A stretch of DNA of 64,000 bases from Metallosphaera cuprina Ar-4. GTDB taxonomy: Archaea; Thermoproteota; Thermoprotei_A; Sulfolobales; Sulfolobaceae. Numbering within the stretch: position 1 is the stretch's first letter; each line of letters begins with the position of its first letter. Positions 18,821 to 26,452 of this stretch are shown here, piece after piece. The position numbers and the translations under genes are program-made. The stretch lies in the NCBI RefSeq assembly GCF_000204925.1, contig NC_015435.1, positions 1,567,160-1,631,159 on the forward strand, in the 5' to 3' direction. The notes below the pieces were generated by a model. It was not told the origin of the DNA and made no database searches. It saw nothing but the letters and a program-made list of their open reading frames with translations.

Positions 18821-19084
18821 TTACCCGTATCTGAAGCTTACTCCACCCTCTGGGAACTTGAAACTTATCGCATCAAACGGACAGGCCACTAGTGCAGCTC
18901 CACACTCAAGACATCTCTCATAGTGTACTTCTATCACATCCCCAGATCGTTCGTAAGTGCCGGCTGGACACACTTTTATACAAGGCTTCTCCTTGCATGT
19001 TCTACATATGTCCAGGTTTACCTTTATGTGAGATTCTCTATCGACCCTGTATTTGTTTAATGATAACCTCTTAAGTAGATCCAC
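18821..19084 (-). CDS. fixX: Ferredoxin-like protein FixX
   Basis: An 87-residue ferredoxin of the FixX type, partner of the ETF:quinone oxidoreductase. Cysteines occur as CRTCKEKPCIKVCP and CLECGAALVACP; the second set resembles a [4Fe-4S] ligand pattern. It starts two bases after the FixC stop and ends the etfBA-fixCX operon, passing electrons from ETF towards quinone at the membrane. Confidence 0.92.
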   Translation of the reverse strand: MDLLKRLSLNKYRVDRESHIKVNLDICRTCKEKPCIKVCPAGTYERSGDVIEVHYERCLECGAALVACPFDAISFKFPEGGVSFRYG

Positions 19085-19085
19085 G

Positions 19086-20288
19086 TTATAGCACCTCCAT
19101 TAAATCTTTCACCGTTTCCGTTAGGGTTAGATCCCTTTTTTTGATCTCCTCAATTAAAACGTTAAGTAATCTCTGTCTATTTCCTGAAACTGTGAACATC
19201 CTTGATAAAACGCTGCAAAGGATTTCAGGATATGCATTGAATAGCCTTTCGTTGTTCATTAGACTAAACGCCCTTCTTGCAATAATCATGTCTTTCATTA
19301 CGAAGGAGTCGTTAAGCATTTCCTCATATACCTGAGTTTTAGTCGGATCTCCCTGATCTAAAATCTTCTTAGCGGCCCTACCTGCTATCATTCCGGAGCC
19401 TATGGCCAAGTCCATCCCTCTTATTACGAAACCGTCATTTATCAATAGGCCTGCAGCATCTCCCGTTATCAAGAGGTTAGGCGCGTAAACTGGAGGGAGT
19501 TTATCGTATCCATAGTATGGAATAAGGTGAGCTGAGTATTCAAGTATGTCACCCTCTATCCCTAGCTTCTCTCTCACTAGCTCAACTAGATCTCTAGCTA
19601 ACACTCTTTCACTTTGTAAAGAGTTAACCTTTACTGTCGCCCCCAATGATATGGTGTCTTTATTTACATAACTGAACGCCCCGCCTAGTAACCCATCAAC
19701 GAATCCTACTAGGACCTTAGCCTCTCCTTCGTCAGATATAACGTCAGGTTTTATCACCTCCTTTACCCCTAGCATAAGCGAATCGGGCGACAGGTTTCTT
19801 AGCCCTAGATACCTCGAAACTCCTGCAGTAACGCCATCAGCCTCTATAACTATCTTAGCCCTCAGGTCACCTCGATTCGTCCTTAGTGTTATCCCGTTAT
19901 CTCTCATTGCTCCACTCACTAGGGTCTCGTACGAGATAATTACCCCCTCTTCCTCAGCCTTCTTCGCCAACCATGGATCAAACTTAGCCCTTAGAACAGA
20001 GTAGCTATTCCTGGACTCTGGATCACTGAAGGAGAACGTTACTCTCCTAGTTCCGCATGATATCACGTACGTTTCCTTTGTAATAGGTTTCTCAAACGGG
20101 GCATCTTCAATATTTACCAGCTCCTTAAGCGCGTGAACGTACATCCTCCCTCCACTAACGTTCTTAGCTCCTGAATACTCTCCTCTCTCGAGAACTAGAG
20201 TGGACAGCCCCTCTCTGTTAGCCTGTATAGCGGCAGATAGTCCAGCTAGACCCCCTCCAACCACTATAACGTCTGCGTCATAACTCAT
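19086..20288 (-). CDS. fixC: ETF:quinone oxidoreductase flavoprotein FixC
   Basis: A 400-residue FAD protein of the geranylgeranyl-reductase/FixC group. It has N-terminal VVGGGLAGLSAAIQANREG, the middle GGAFSYVNKDTISLGATVKV, and LLITGDAAGLLINDG near the FAD site. It takes electrons from EtfAB and, with FixX, reduces membrane quinone. The ATG overlaps the EtfA stop by four bases. The substrate dehydrogenase feeding ETF is not in the window. Confidence 0.92.
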   Translation of the reverse strand: MSYDADVIVVGGGLAGLSAAIQANREGLSTLVLERGEYSGAKNVSGGRMYVHALKELVNIEDAPFEKPITKETYVISCGTRRVTFSFSDPESRNSYSVLRAKFDPWLAKKAEEEGVIISYETLVSGAMRDNGITLRTNRGDLRAKIVIEADGVTAGVSRYLGLRNLSPDSLMLGVKEVIKPDVISDEGEAKVLVGFVDGLLGGAFSYVNKDTISLGATVKVNSLQSERVLARDLVELVREKLGIEGDILEYSAHLIPYYGYDKLPPVYAPNLLITGDAAGLLINDGFVIRGMDLAIGSGMIAGRAAKKILDQGDPTKTQVYEEMLNDSFVMKDMIIARRAFSLMNNERLFNAYPEILCSVLSRMFTVSGNRQRLLNVLIEEIKKRDLTLTETVKDLMEVL

Positions 20289-21148
20289 TTTGACAGCCTC
20301 TTAGTCATAATCTTACAGAACTCTATCGCATCCCCTACAACGAGATAATCACAATTCTCAGATATTGGAGCGTTCTTGTCCTTATTTACCGCAACTATTA
20401 TCTTGGAATCCCTTATTCCCGCTATGTGCTGGGGTTGGCCTGAAATTCCTAGAGCTAGGTAAAGTTGAGGTTTAACCTTATTTCCAGATAAACCAATTTG
20501 TCTATCCTCAGGCAGCCAACCCATCTCCGCAGTAACGGGCCTACTTCCTCCTACAGCTCCTTTTAAGACTGATGCGAGCTCCTCAGCGTACTTAACGTTT
20601 TCCTTTGAACCCATACCTCTGCCAACCGAGACGATAATTTTCGCCTTATCTAGACTAACCGTCTGCTGAACTGCTTTCCTTTCCTTAAGTATAACGTTAG
20701 AATTGGTAAGAGTGACTTTTTCTATCAGAGTGTTAAACGTCTTTGGCTCAAGAGTGTTCTTTTGAATAGTTATTACGGAAGGTAACTTTAACCTTATAGT
20801 TGCTATTCCAACTCCGCTGTAAACCGGTCTCTTCACTATAAGGCCATCGTTGTCCAATCTAACGTCGAAAACGTCTGAGGCAACTGAACTTTTCATCTTG
20901 CCAGCGAGCGAGAAGGCGAACGTTTTATCTCTCTTTGTTCCTCCCGCTATCACTAGGTTAGGGTTTATCTTAAAAGCTACATCCACAAGGGAGAGCTCCC
21001 AGAACCCATCTAATTTAGGCAGATAAAGCTTCTTCACGTATGAACTCTCCGAAGGGTGAATCCCCTCTACGTCATCAGATAGCTTTTGGGCTAGAGCTGA
21101 AGCTGAGCGGAAGTACTCAGGATCCTCAGACACGACTAATATCTTCAT
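20285..21148 (-). CDS. etfA: Electron transfer flavoprotein alpha subunit
   Basis: A 287-residue EtfA. The C-terminal FAD domain carries SVGRGMGSKE, GGSRPVTAEMGW, ALGISGQPQHIAGI and VAVNKDKNAPI, the standard FAD-binding series. It is shorter at the N-terminus than many EtfA proteins. The ATG overlaps the EtfB stop by four bases. Confidence 0.95.
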   Translation of the reverse strand: MKILVVSEDPEYFRSASALAQKLSDDVEGIHPSESSYVKKLYLPKLDGFWELSLVDVAFKINPNLVIAGGTKRDKTFAFSLAGKMKSSVASDVFDVRLDNDGLIVKRPVYSGVGIATIRLKLPSVITIQKNTLEPKTFNTLIEKVTLTNSNVILKERKAVQQTVSLDKAKIIVSVGRGMGSKENVKYAEELASVLKGAVGGSRPVTAEMGWLPEDRQIGLSGNKVKPQLYLALGISGQPQHIAGIRDSKIIVAVNKDKNAPISENCDYLVVGDAIEFCKIMTKRLSK

Positions 21149-21873
21149 AATACACCGTCTCCCTTAAGGTAGTTTATCAATTGATCTATAGCTTGTTCCA
21201 TAGGTTTCTCAATTACTATCCTCTTCCTTGAAACCGAATAGGGCGTCAACTCAATAATCTCAGATAAAGGCCTAGCAGAGGTGTTCACTTGTGTCACAGG
21301 TTTCTTCGCTGATTCCATAATCTGCTTGACTGAGGGGGTCCTAGGAGTGTTTATTTCACCCGTAACCGATATGACAACTGGAAGAGGAGCCTCCACAATC
21401 TCTACGTCTCCAACACTTCTTTCAGCCGTTATCTTATCCCCATTAATCGAGATTGATCTAACGTATGAGATTGCATTAAATCCTAACTGTTGCGCCAAGT
21501 AGAGAGGTAAGGCCGAAGTACTACTGTCAGTGGTTGTCTCAGCAGTTATTACGAGATTTGGTGACCTGTTCTTTATGGCCTCAGCAATCGCCTCTGCGGT
21601 GGCCGGAACGTCTAAGTAACCTGAATTAACTGCAATTACTTCATCTAGTCCCATGGATAGTGCGTCCCTTATGCTTTTTCTGTCCGTGTTCCCGACTGTT
21701 ATACCTATAGCCTTCCATCCCGTTTTCTCCTTCACCCTCACGGCCTCCTCTATTGCGTTCTTATCATAAGTGCTCACCTTCAGCTGTACATTGGTATCAA
21801 TTTTGCCTCCCACAACCCTTATTGAGGTGTCATCTGGGACTACTTTAAAACATGCAACTACTGACATTACCAT
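21145..21873 (-). CDS. etfB: Electron transfer flavoprotein beta subunit
   Basis: A 242-residue EtfB with the typical N-terminal CFKVVPD and YDKNAIEEAVRVKE, and GLDEVIAVNSG further on. It heads the etfBA-fixCX operon. ATGs at 21873 and 21867 are both possible; a TATA-like tttatg lies 22-28 bases upstream. ETF carries electrons from acyl-CoA or other dehydrogenases. Confidence 0.94.
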   Translation of the reverse strand: MVMSVVACFKVVPDDTSIRVVGGKIDTNVQLKVSTYDKNAIEEAVRVKEKTGWKAIGITVGNTDRKSIRDALSMGLDEVIAVNSGYLDVPATAEAIAEAIKNRSPNLVITAETTTDSSTSALPLYLAQQLGFNAISYVRSISINGDKITAERSVGDVEIVEAPLPVVISVTGEINTPRTPSVKQIMESAKKPVTQVNTSARPLSEIIELTPYSVSRKRIVIEKPMEQAIDQLINYLKGDGVL

Positions 21874-22041
21874 AATATTAGTAGAGATACATAAATTAGT
21901 ATCTCCAAATTTTAACTACTTAATAGTTATTTAGTAGTCTAAAGAACGCAATGATGAATATGTAAAGGTCAAAATCGTAGGTTCTCACATCTTAAAGCTA
22001 CTCAACTAGAATGAGGCCTTTTCTCTGTTTGGATAAGGTTT

Positions 22042-22380
22042 TTAACGTCGTATTAAGTTTCTTTGAAAAATATTATAAAATATTATTTTTCCTTTTTCAT
22101 TTATTTCTTTTAGTATTTTGTGTCTAGGCATTCCTTCTAGTATTGTTTTCCATACTCAGTTGTTTGTGTGAATTGTCTACTTAGCATAAATTTTTTGAAT
22201 GTTTCTATGGATTCCCATTCTGAATACACTAAATATTCGCGGTTATCATTAACGTTTTTATAGAGTTTAGCATCGTTGAATCCCTCTACATTGTTTGAAT
22301 GTTAATACTTGTGTGAAGATTTTTTCAAATTCTTCTTCATACCCCGGTTTTACTTTGTAATATAATCCTACATTTATCAT
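22042..22380 (-). pseudogene. Frameshifted ABM-domain (monooxygenase-like) protein
   Basis: On the minus strand a frame starts MINVGLYYKVKPGYEEEFE at 22380. It then continues in a second frame as GFNDAKLYKNVNDNREY and LVYSEWESIETFKKFMLSR, and returns to the first frame as ILEGMPRHKILKEINEKG. Joined, this is an antibiotic-biosynthesis-monooxygenase (ABM) type dimeric ferredoxin-like domain of about 95 residues. Two opposing frameshifts and stops in every single frame break it. A sequencing error at two sites is the alternative. Confidence 0.72.
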
Positions 22381-22557
22381 TAAATAACAATTTGAAGGGC
22401 TCTGGTTAATAGATCTAACTATTTTTATCGATATAATTAGAAATATAAAAACAGAAAGTTTCTAATTTTTGACTAAATTTAATATATTAATGATATGAAG
22501 TGACTCAAGTAATTAAGATTTTGATGAAGTGATAATTATTCTCTACTTAAGGTCGAG

Positions 22558-22820
22558 ATGTTTAAGTCAGGGCAACTAGCCTTACCTTTTGAAGTTAATT
22601 CAGTAAAGCCCAATCCTAAAATATTTGGTTTTGCTATAATGAGGGTTGGTTATCCTGCTGTGCATATCGGTGATATTTATGACTTGGACTATATTGGTGC
22701 TAAGAGGGGTTATGTGGATCCTATACTTCTTGATAGGTATGATTTTTTATCCAGAGGTTAAGGGATAGGGTTAAAAATTTAAAAGAAGCATTGAGGAAGA
22801 TTGAGGAATTAAATGAATGA
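22558..22820 (+). pseudogene. Short ORF with probable frameshift, unknown family
   Basis: A 67-residue frame from ATG 22558 ends at 22761. Immediately past a shift near 22745 another frame reads [21 protein letters not shown] and stops at 22820; this charged helix looks like the natural C-terminus. Joined, the product is about 85-90 residues with a [14 protein letters not shown]...[14 protein letters not shown] body. I do not recognise the family. It sits beside VapBC in a decayed patch. Confidence 0.45.
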
Positions 22821-22834
22821 TTAAATATTCTTCT

Positions 22835-23251
22835 TTATACTAAATTGTTAGGATCAATTCTCTTAATTCCTGGGATTTTATCATAAATGTGGTCAGTTGA
22901 TATAATTGTTTTTTGCTTGTCATAAAGTAGGCAAGTTGCAGCGTGATATGTATCAAAGATCGATGTGAGTTTATATTGAGCCATTAATGCCAATGCTAAA
23001 AGGTCAGTCTCAATTGTAGTTGGTACCCATTCAATATTTGGTATTGTAGTTAATGCGCCTATTTTGTTTAATACGTCATTTATAGGAAGGTTCATGTTTT
23101 TTAAAACATAATATATTTCATGGATAGTTTCTCTGCTAGCTATTACATTAAGCTTGCCTTTAACGATTTTTGAAAGAACCCTTTCTGATATTTCCTTTAA
23201 TCTGTCTTCAGTCTTAAGATGAGCTATCAAAATATCACTTTCAATTAACAT
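22835..23251 (-). CDS. vapC: PIN-domain toxin (VapC type)
   Basis: A 138-residue PIN-domain nuclease. Acidic residues expected at the metal site are Asp6 (ESDILIAHL), Glu41 (RETIHEI), Asp100 (FDTYHAATC) and Asp120 (STDHIYD). VapC toxins cut tRNA or rRNA and are held by a co-encoded antitoxin, here six bases upstream. The gene appears intact, unlike its neighbours. Confidence 0.86.
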   Translation of the reverse strand: MLIESDILIAHLKTEDRLKEISERVLSKIVKGKLNVIASRETIHEIYYVLKNMNLPINDVLNKIGALTTIPNIEWVPTTIETDLLALALMAQYKLTSIFDTYHAATCLLYDKQKTIISTDHIYDKIPGIKRIDPNNLV

Positions 23252-23257
23252 TAAAAT

Positions 23258-23500
23258 TCACTGTCTCCTCTTAGCTCTCTCTAAGGCGTCTTTTTCAGCC
23301 TCTTTTTCAGCTAATTCTTTCAATTCCTTTACGCTTAAATCAGTTTTAATAATATCGGCTGTTGCAGCTAATGGATCTTTAGGTACTGGTATTCCTACGA
23401 AAAACGTTTCTGTATCAATAACTATAACTGAGCTGGCATTAGCTAACTTCTTAGGTAATTTTATCCTACCTCTATCATCAACTTTAACCACATATCCCAT
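23258..23500 (-). CDS. vapB: AbrB/SpoVT-type antitoxin (VapB)
   Basis: An 80-residue protein with a swapped-hairpin AbrB fold at its N-terminus (VVKVDDRGRIKLPKKL) and a long charged helix at the end (VKELKELAEKEAEKDALERAKR) likely to clamp the PIN toxin. Such antitoxins bind their own promoter. Located directly before vapC. Confidence 0.84.
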   Translation of the reverse strand: MGYVVKVDDRGRIKLPKKLANASSVIVIDTETFFVGIPVPKDPLAATADIIKTDLSVKELKELAEKEAEKDALERAKRRQ

Positions 23501-23629
23501 AGTATCATATTATTTCCCACAATATAATAGTTTTTCCCCATTTGAAAAACCGTTTAATCTTCTTCTATTTAGGTAAATCTCAGTTAATGATCTCTACAAT
23601 TCTTTGAAATTCATAAAAGATTTTCGTTT

Positions 23630-23825
23630 TTAATACGCTTTTGCACATATGATTAGCATTATTATTCCTACTAATATGCTAAACCATTTACTACTGGATT
23701 ATCGTAGCTGAAATGTGCTATTGCCGTTCTTTTTCATTTTTCATTTTTCTTTACAAATATTCCTGCTTGAGTGAAAGCGTCTAAAAGCGGGTGGGATGGT
23801 CCTACATACCATCCATAATTAGAGG
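23630..23825 (-). pseudogene. Decayed fragment of a membrane protein gene
   Basis: Minus-strand reading from 23820 gives NYGWYVGPSHPLLDAF and TQAGIFVKKNEK, a stop, then TAIAHFSYDNPVVNG. After a shift it gives WFSILVGIIMLIICAKAY and a TAA at 23632. The last part looks like a terminal membrane helix. No start codon or full frame remains, and I cannot name the parent family. Confidence 0.45.
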
Positions 23826-23878
23826 AATTAAGTAGTAGTAATGATATTCATAAGTTTATAGTATCCATTTCCTATACC

Positions 23879-24148
23879 ATGGCGTGGACCAATAAAACGT
23901 ACAATTCTTTAATAGCCAACATGTTCATAGAAGGTCTACAGGTTCAGGGATACACTGTAATAGCTCCGTTTACCGCTAATATCTCACCCTCGTCTATAGA
24001 CCTTGGGAAACCATTACCTGGAGTTTTTATGGAATATTTCCAGCCCGTTCAAATCTCGATGTATCCGCTCTATCAGAGAGACTACCAAGTCTACATCATG
24101 GTCGTGGTCTATCAATTCGTTCAGCCAGGTACAATAGCTCAAGCTTAA
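23879..24148 (+). CDS. Small protein, unknown
   Basis: An 89-residue protein starting MAWTNKTYNSLIANMF, rich in aromatic and hydrophobic residues but without a clear membrane helix or signal. No family is recognised. A TATA-like gtttatag lies about 25 bases before the ATG, which supports expression as a leaderless single gene. Confidence 0.55.
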   Translation: MAWTNKTYNSLIANMFIEGLQVQGYTVIAPFTANISPSSIDLGKPLPGVFMEYFQPVQISMYPLYQRDYQVYIMVVVYQFVQPGTIAQA

Positions 24149-24182
24149 AAGAAAGATTTTTATTTAATTTTCTAACAAAAAT

Positions 24183-24686
24183 TTAAAGTATATAACTTGC
24201 TAGATTCTCGAGAGAAGACGTGTTCGGGAGACTCTCAGAGCTCCCCACATAAGATATTTGAACTAAATGAGATCCACTAACCATATAAACTATCTCCACT
24301 TGACCCAATGAGTAGACAGAGACCCACACATTATTAACCAACTGAGGAGCTACAGGAGAGACTGAGTTAAGATAATTAAGAGCGCTTTGACTTGAAGGGA
24401 AGTAAGCCTGAAATATCACAAGCGTATCTCCCTGGTTATCGCTCATGTTCGAGTATGAGATAACATCCGAGCCGAAGCTTTGCAGAAAAGGAGTTGGAGC
24501 GCTATCCGCCACACCTTTATAGGAGCTCTGAACTACCCAGTTTAAACCAGTATAATGGTCTATAACCGATAGAGATGGAACTTGAGGGATCTGAGCCGAT
24601 GGATTTCCTCCCAGAAATCCTAAAGAGAGAGCACCAGCGATTAGGATTATCGCTATTACCTCTCCTACTCTAAGACCTGAGTTCAA
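24183..24686 (-). CDS. Exported or membrane-anchored protein, unknown
   Basis: A 167-residue protein with an N-terminal hydrophobic helix (about 8-25, VIAIILIAGALSLGFLGG) followed by a soluble Ser/Asn/Tyr-rich domain, suggesting an outward-facing anchored protein. The TTG start at 24686 has a GGTGA motif six bases upstream. No function recognised. Confidence 0.6.
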   Translation of the reverse strand: MNSGLRVGEVIAIILIAGALSLGFLGGNPSAQIPQVPSLSVIDHYTGLNWVVQSSYKGVADSAPTPFLQSFGSDVISYSNMSDNQGDTLVIFQAYFPSSQSALNYLNSVSPVAPQLVNNVWVSVYSLGQVEIVYMVSGSHLVQISYVGSSESLPNTSSLENLASYIL

Positions 24687-24847
24687 ACTTTTTCACCATT
24701 ATTATATCAATTAACAAAAATAGGGTAATAAACTTTATGTTAAGATGAACATATTAGTGTACTAATATGTTTTTTAATGATTTTTTTACTATATATCACT
24801 GAAGTTAAACATATGTAACTTTTAATATTAAACTATGATGATATCTT

Positions 24848-25126
24848 ATGATTCAAAGATTACTCGTGCCGATCTTAAGCGGGCTAGGACTCATGGATAT
24901 CCTAACCACTTTTATAGGAATTGAGAACGGTTACGCCGAGCAAAACGCTTTCTTACATACTTTCCAGGGAAATCCGTTCTTGTTTGTGTTAGTAATGGCT
25001 GGTCTTAAGGTCGTGGCTATAATAGGGTCTGCCTTCCTCATAAAGAGATCAGTACTCTTACCTAGTTTAGTATTAATAGGGCTCTTCGCTTTGGCAGACA
25101 TATCTAACATCCTTACCTTGATCTAA
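24848..25126 (+). CDS. Small membrane protein, DUF5658-like
   Basis: A 92-residue protein of three helices. The first helix end and loop LMDILTTFIGIENGYAEQN resembles the D-x-x-[ST]-T...E-x-N pattern of DUF5658-type proteins, whose role is unknown. It stands alone, with cttttaata about 30 bases before the start. Confidence 0.6.
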   Translation: MIQRLLVPILSGLGLMDILTTFIGIENGYAEQNAFLHTFQGNPFLFVLVMAGLKVVAIIGSAFLIKRSVLLPSLVLIGLFALADISNILTLI

Positions 25127-25369
25127 TCTCTTTTTAGCAGCCATCTTTTTAGTTAGGTTATAATATGACGAACTAAGTAATCTTTGAGAAAGTAACTAAT
25201 TCTATAAATACTATATATAAAAGTTTACAGCTAACTCAACTACTTTAATAAAAGTATCTATTAAAAATGAGGTGCAAAATAAATATTGCCCAACCTACTT
25301 CGCCCAGTCTTATAAATGCGTTTGCCCTTCTAATAACAACGTTTTTAACGCGTCCATATAATTTTTCAT

Positions 25370-25912
25370 GTGAACGTTAAACTTATTATAATTTCAATCT
25401 TATTAGCAGTTTCGTTTATTAATCCTTTCGTTGAGAGGTTGGAGTTTGAATCCCCAGTTCTTTATATGTTATCGCACTACGCTTTGATTGCCTCCGGTTC
25501 CTTATTAGGATATACGTTACTAAGATCGGCTTGGTATAACCTGGTTTTAGGCATCTTACCTATAACCTTCTGGCATCTACCAGTACCTTTCTCGTTGGGA
25601 GCTTCATTTATTCAATTCAGGATTCTTTTAGAGATATCAATATTTCTAGGTGGGTTTTTGTTAGGTTCGGCTTTACACAGCGTAGCACAGTGGGTAAAGG
25701 TTACGTTATTTGCCCTCTACATGATAGGTGATACTGTGCTAAGCATCTTGTTCGTAATCGCAAGTCCCCTATATAGCAATAGAAATGGGGTCTCTCCTTA
25801 TCCACCTGACTCTTTACCTCTGGCTGGGATCTCTATGATAGTCGTAATGAACTTGATATTAGCTGGTGTTATTTACATTTCCTTTAAGACCTTACTTGAA
25901 GGAAAACTCTAG
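25370..25912 (+). CDS. DUF1404-type membrane protein (copy 1)
   Basis: A 180-residue membrane protein with about five helices. It shares LSHYAL near the N-terminus, an H-x-P motif (FWHLP) and YMIGDTVLSI with two other genes in this window (25909-26448 and 53004-53552). The start is GTG 25370, with TATA-like gtttttaa (25341-25348) centred 25 bases upstream. It converges with copy 2, overlapping by four bases. Confidence 0.72.
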   Translation: MNVKLIIISILLAVSFINPFVERLEFESPVLYMLSHYALIASGSLLGYTLLRSAWYNLVLGILPITFWHLPVPFSLGASFIQFRILLEISIFLGGFLLGSALHSVAQWVKVTLFALYMIGDTVLSILFVIASPLYSNRNGVSPYPPDSLPLAGISMIVVMNLILAGVIYISFKTLLEGKL

Positions 25913-26448
25913 GTTCTCTCTACATAAGAAACAAATATCCTCATAACAATGAAAAACGCAACTAAGTTCATGAAGAGAAACATGAACATCCCAGCATCCT
26001 TTATCTGCCACGTCTGAAAAGGTGATAGAGGATAGGAGTAATTAGGATCCCCGATCATGAAAGCTATAGATAACGACGTATCGCCTATCATCCATCCGCC
26101 TAACAGAGAGTAAGCGTACCTATCCCAGCCGAAAGATAGGGAAGAGCCAATTAGATAACCAGAGGAGAATAGAGCTAGTTCCAAGACTATCCTTAATATC
26201 TCATAGTATGCAGAGGCATCAAAAACGGTTGGCGTGTGAACTAAAACGGCTATAGCTGAACCTACGATCGTCCTTATCAATCTATGCTTCAAGCTTCTAA
26301 AAGATAGACCTAACCAAAACCCTAACGCGAAGAGGACATAGTGAGAGGCCATGAAAGCTGTAGCGTTCTCTCCGTAAACTCGCTCAAACACTGGATTTAG
26401 CAAAATAAATGTGAAAAGAAATATAAGGAAAAGTTTTACCCTTCTCAT
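25909..26448 (-). CDS. DUF1404-type membrane protein (copy 2), in soxM operon
   Basis: A 179-residue paralogue of copy 1 with ASHYVLFALG, LVHTP and WMIGDTSLSI in the same order. It starts four bases after the soxM stop with GTGAG just ahead, so it is almost certainly co-transcribed with the oxidase. An assembly, stability or haem-handling role for the oxidase is inferred from location only. The histidines of SHY and HxP are conserved across all three copies. Confidence 0.75.
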   Translation of the reverse strand: MRRVKLFLIFLFTFILLNPVFERVYGENATAFMASHYVLFALGFWLGLSFRSLKHRLIRTIVGSAIAVLVHTPTVFDASAYYEILRIVLELALFSSGYLIGSSLSFGWDRYAYSLLGGWMIGDTSLSIAFMIGDPNYSYPLSPFQTWQIKDAGMFMFLFMNLVAFFIVMRIFVSYVERT

Positions 26449-26452
26449 AAAC

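Noticed and set aside
21945-22010. C/D-box guide RNA (ATGATGA near 21949)
   Set aside because: No CTGA D box at a suitable distance and no terminal stem.
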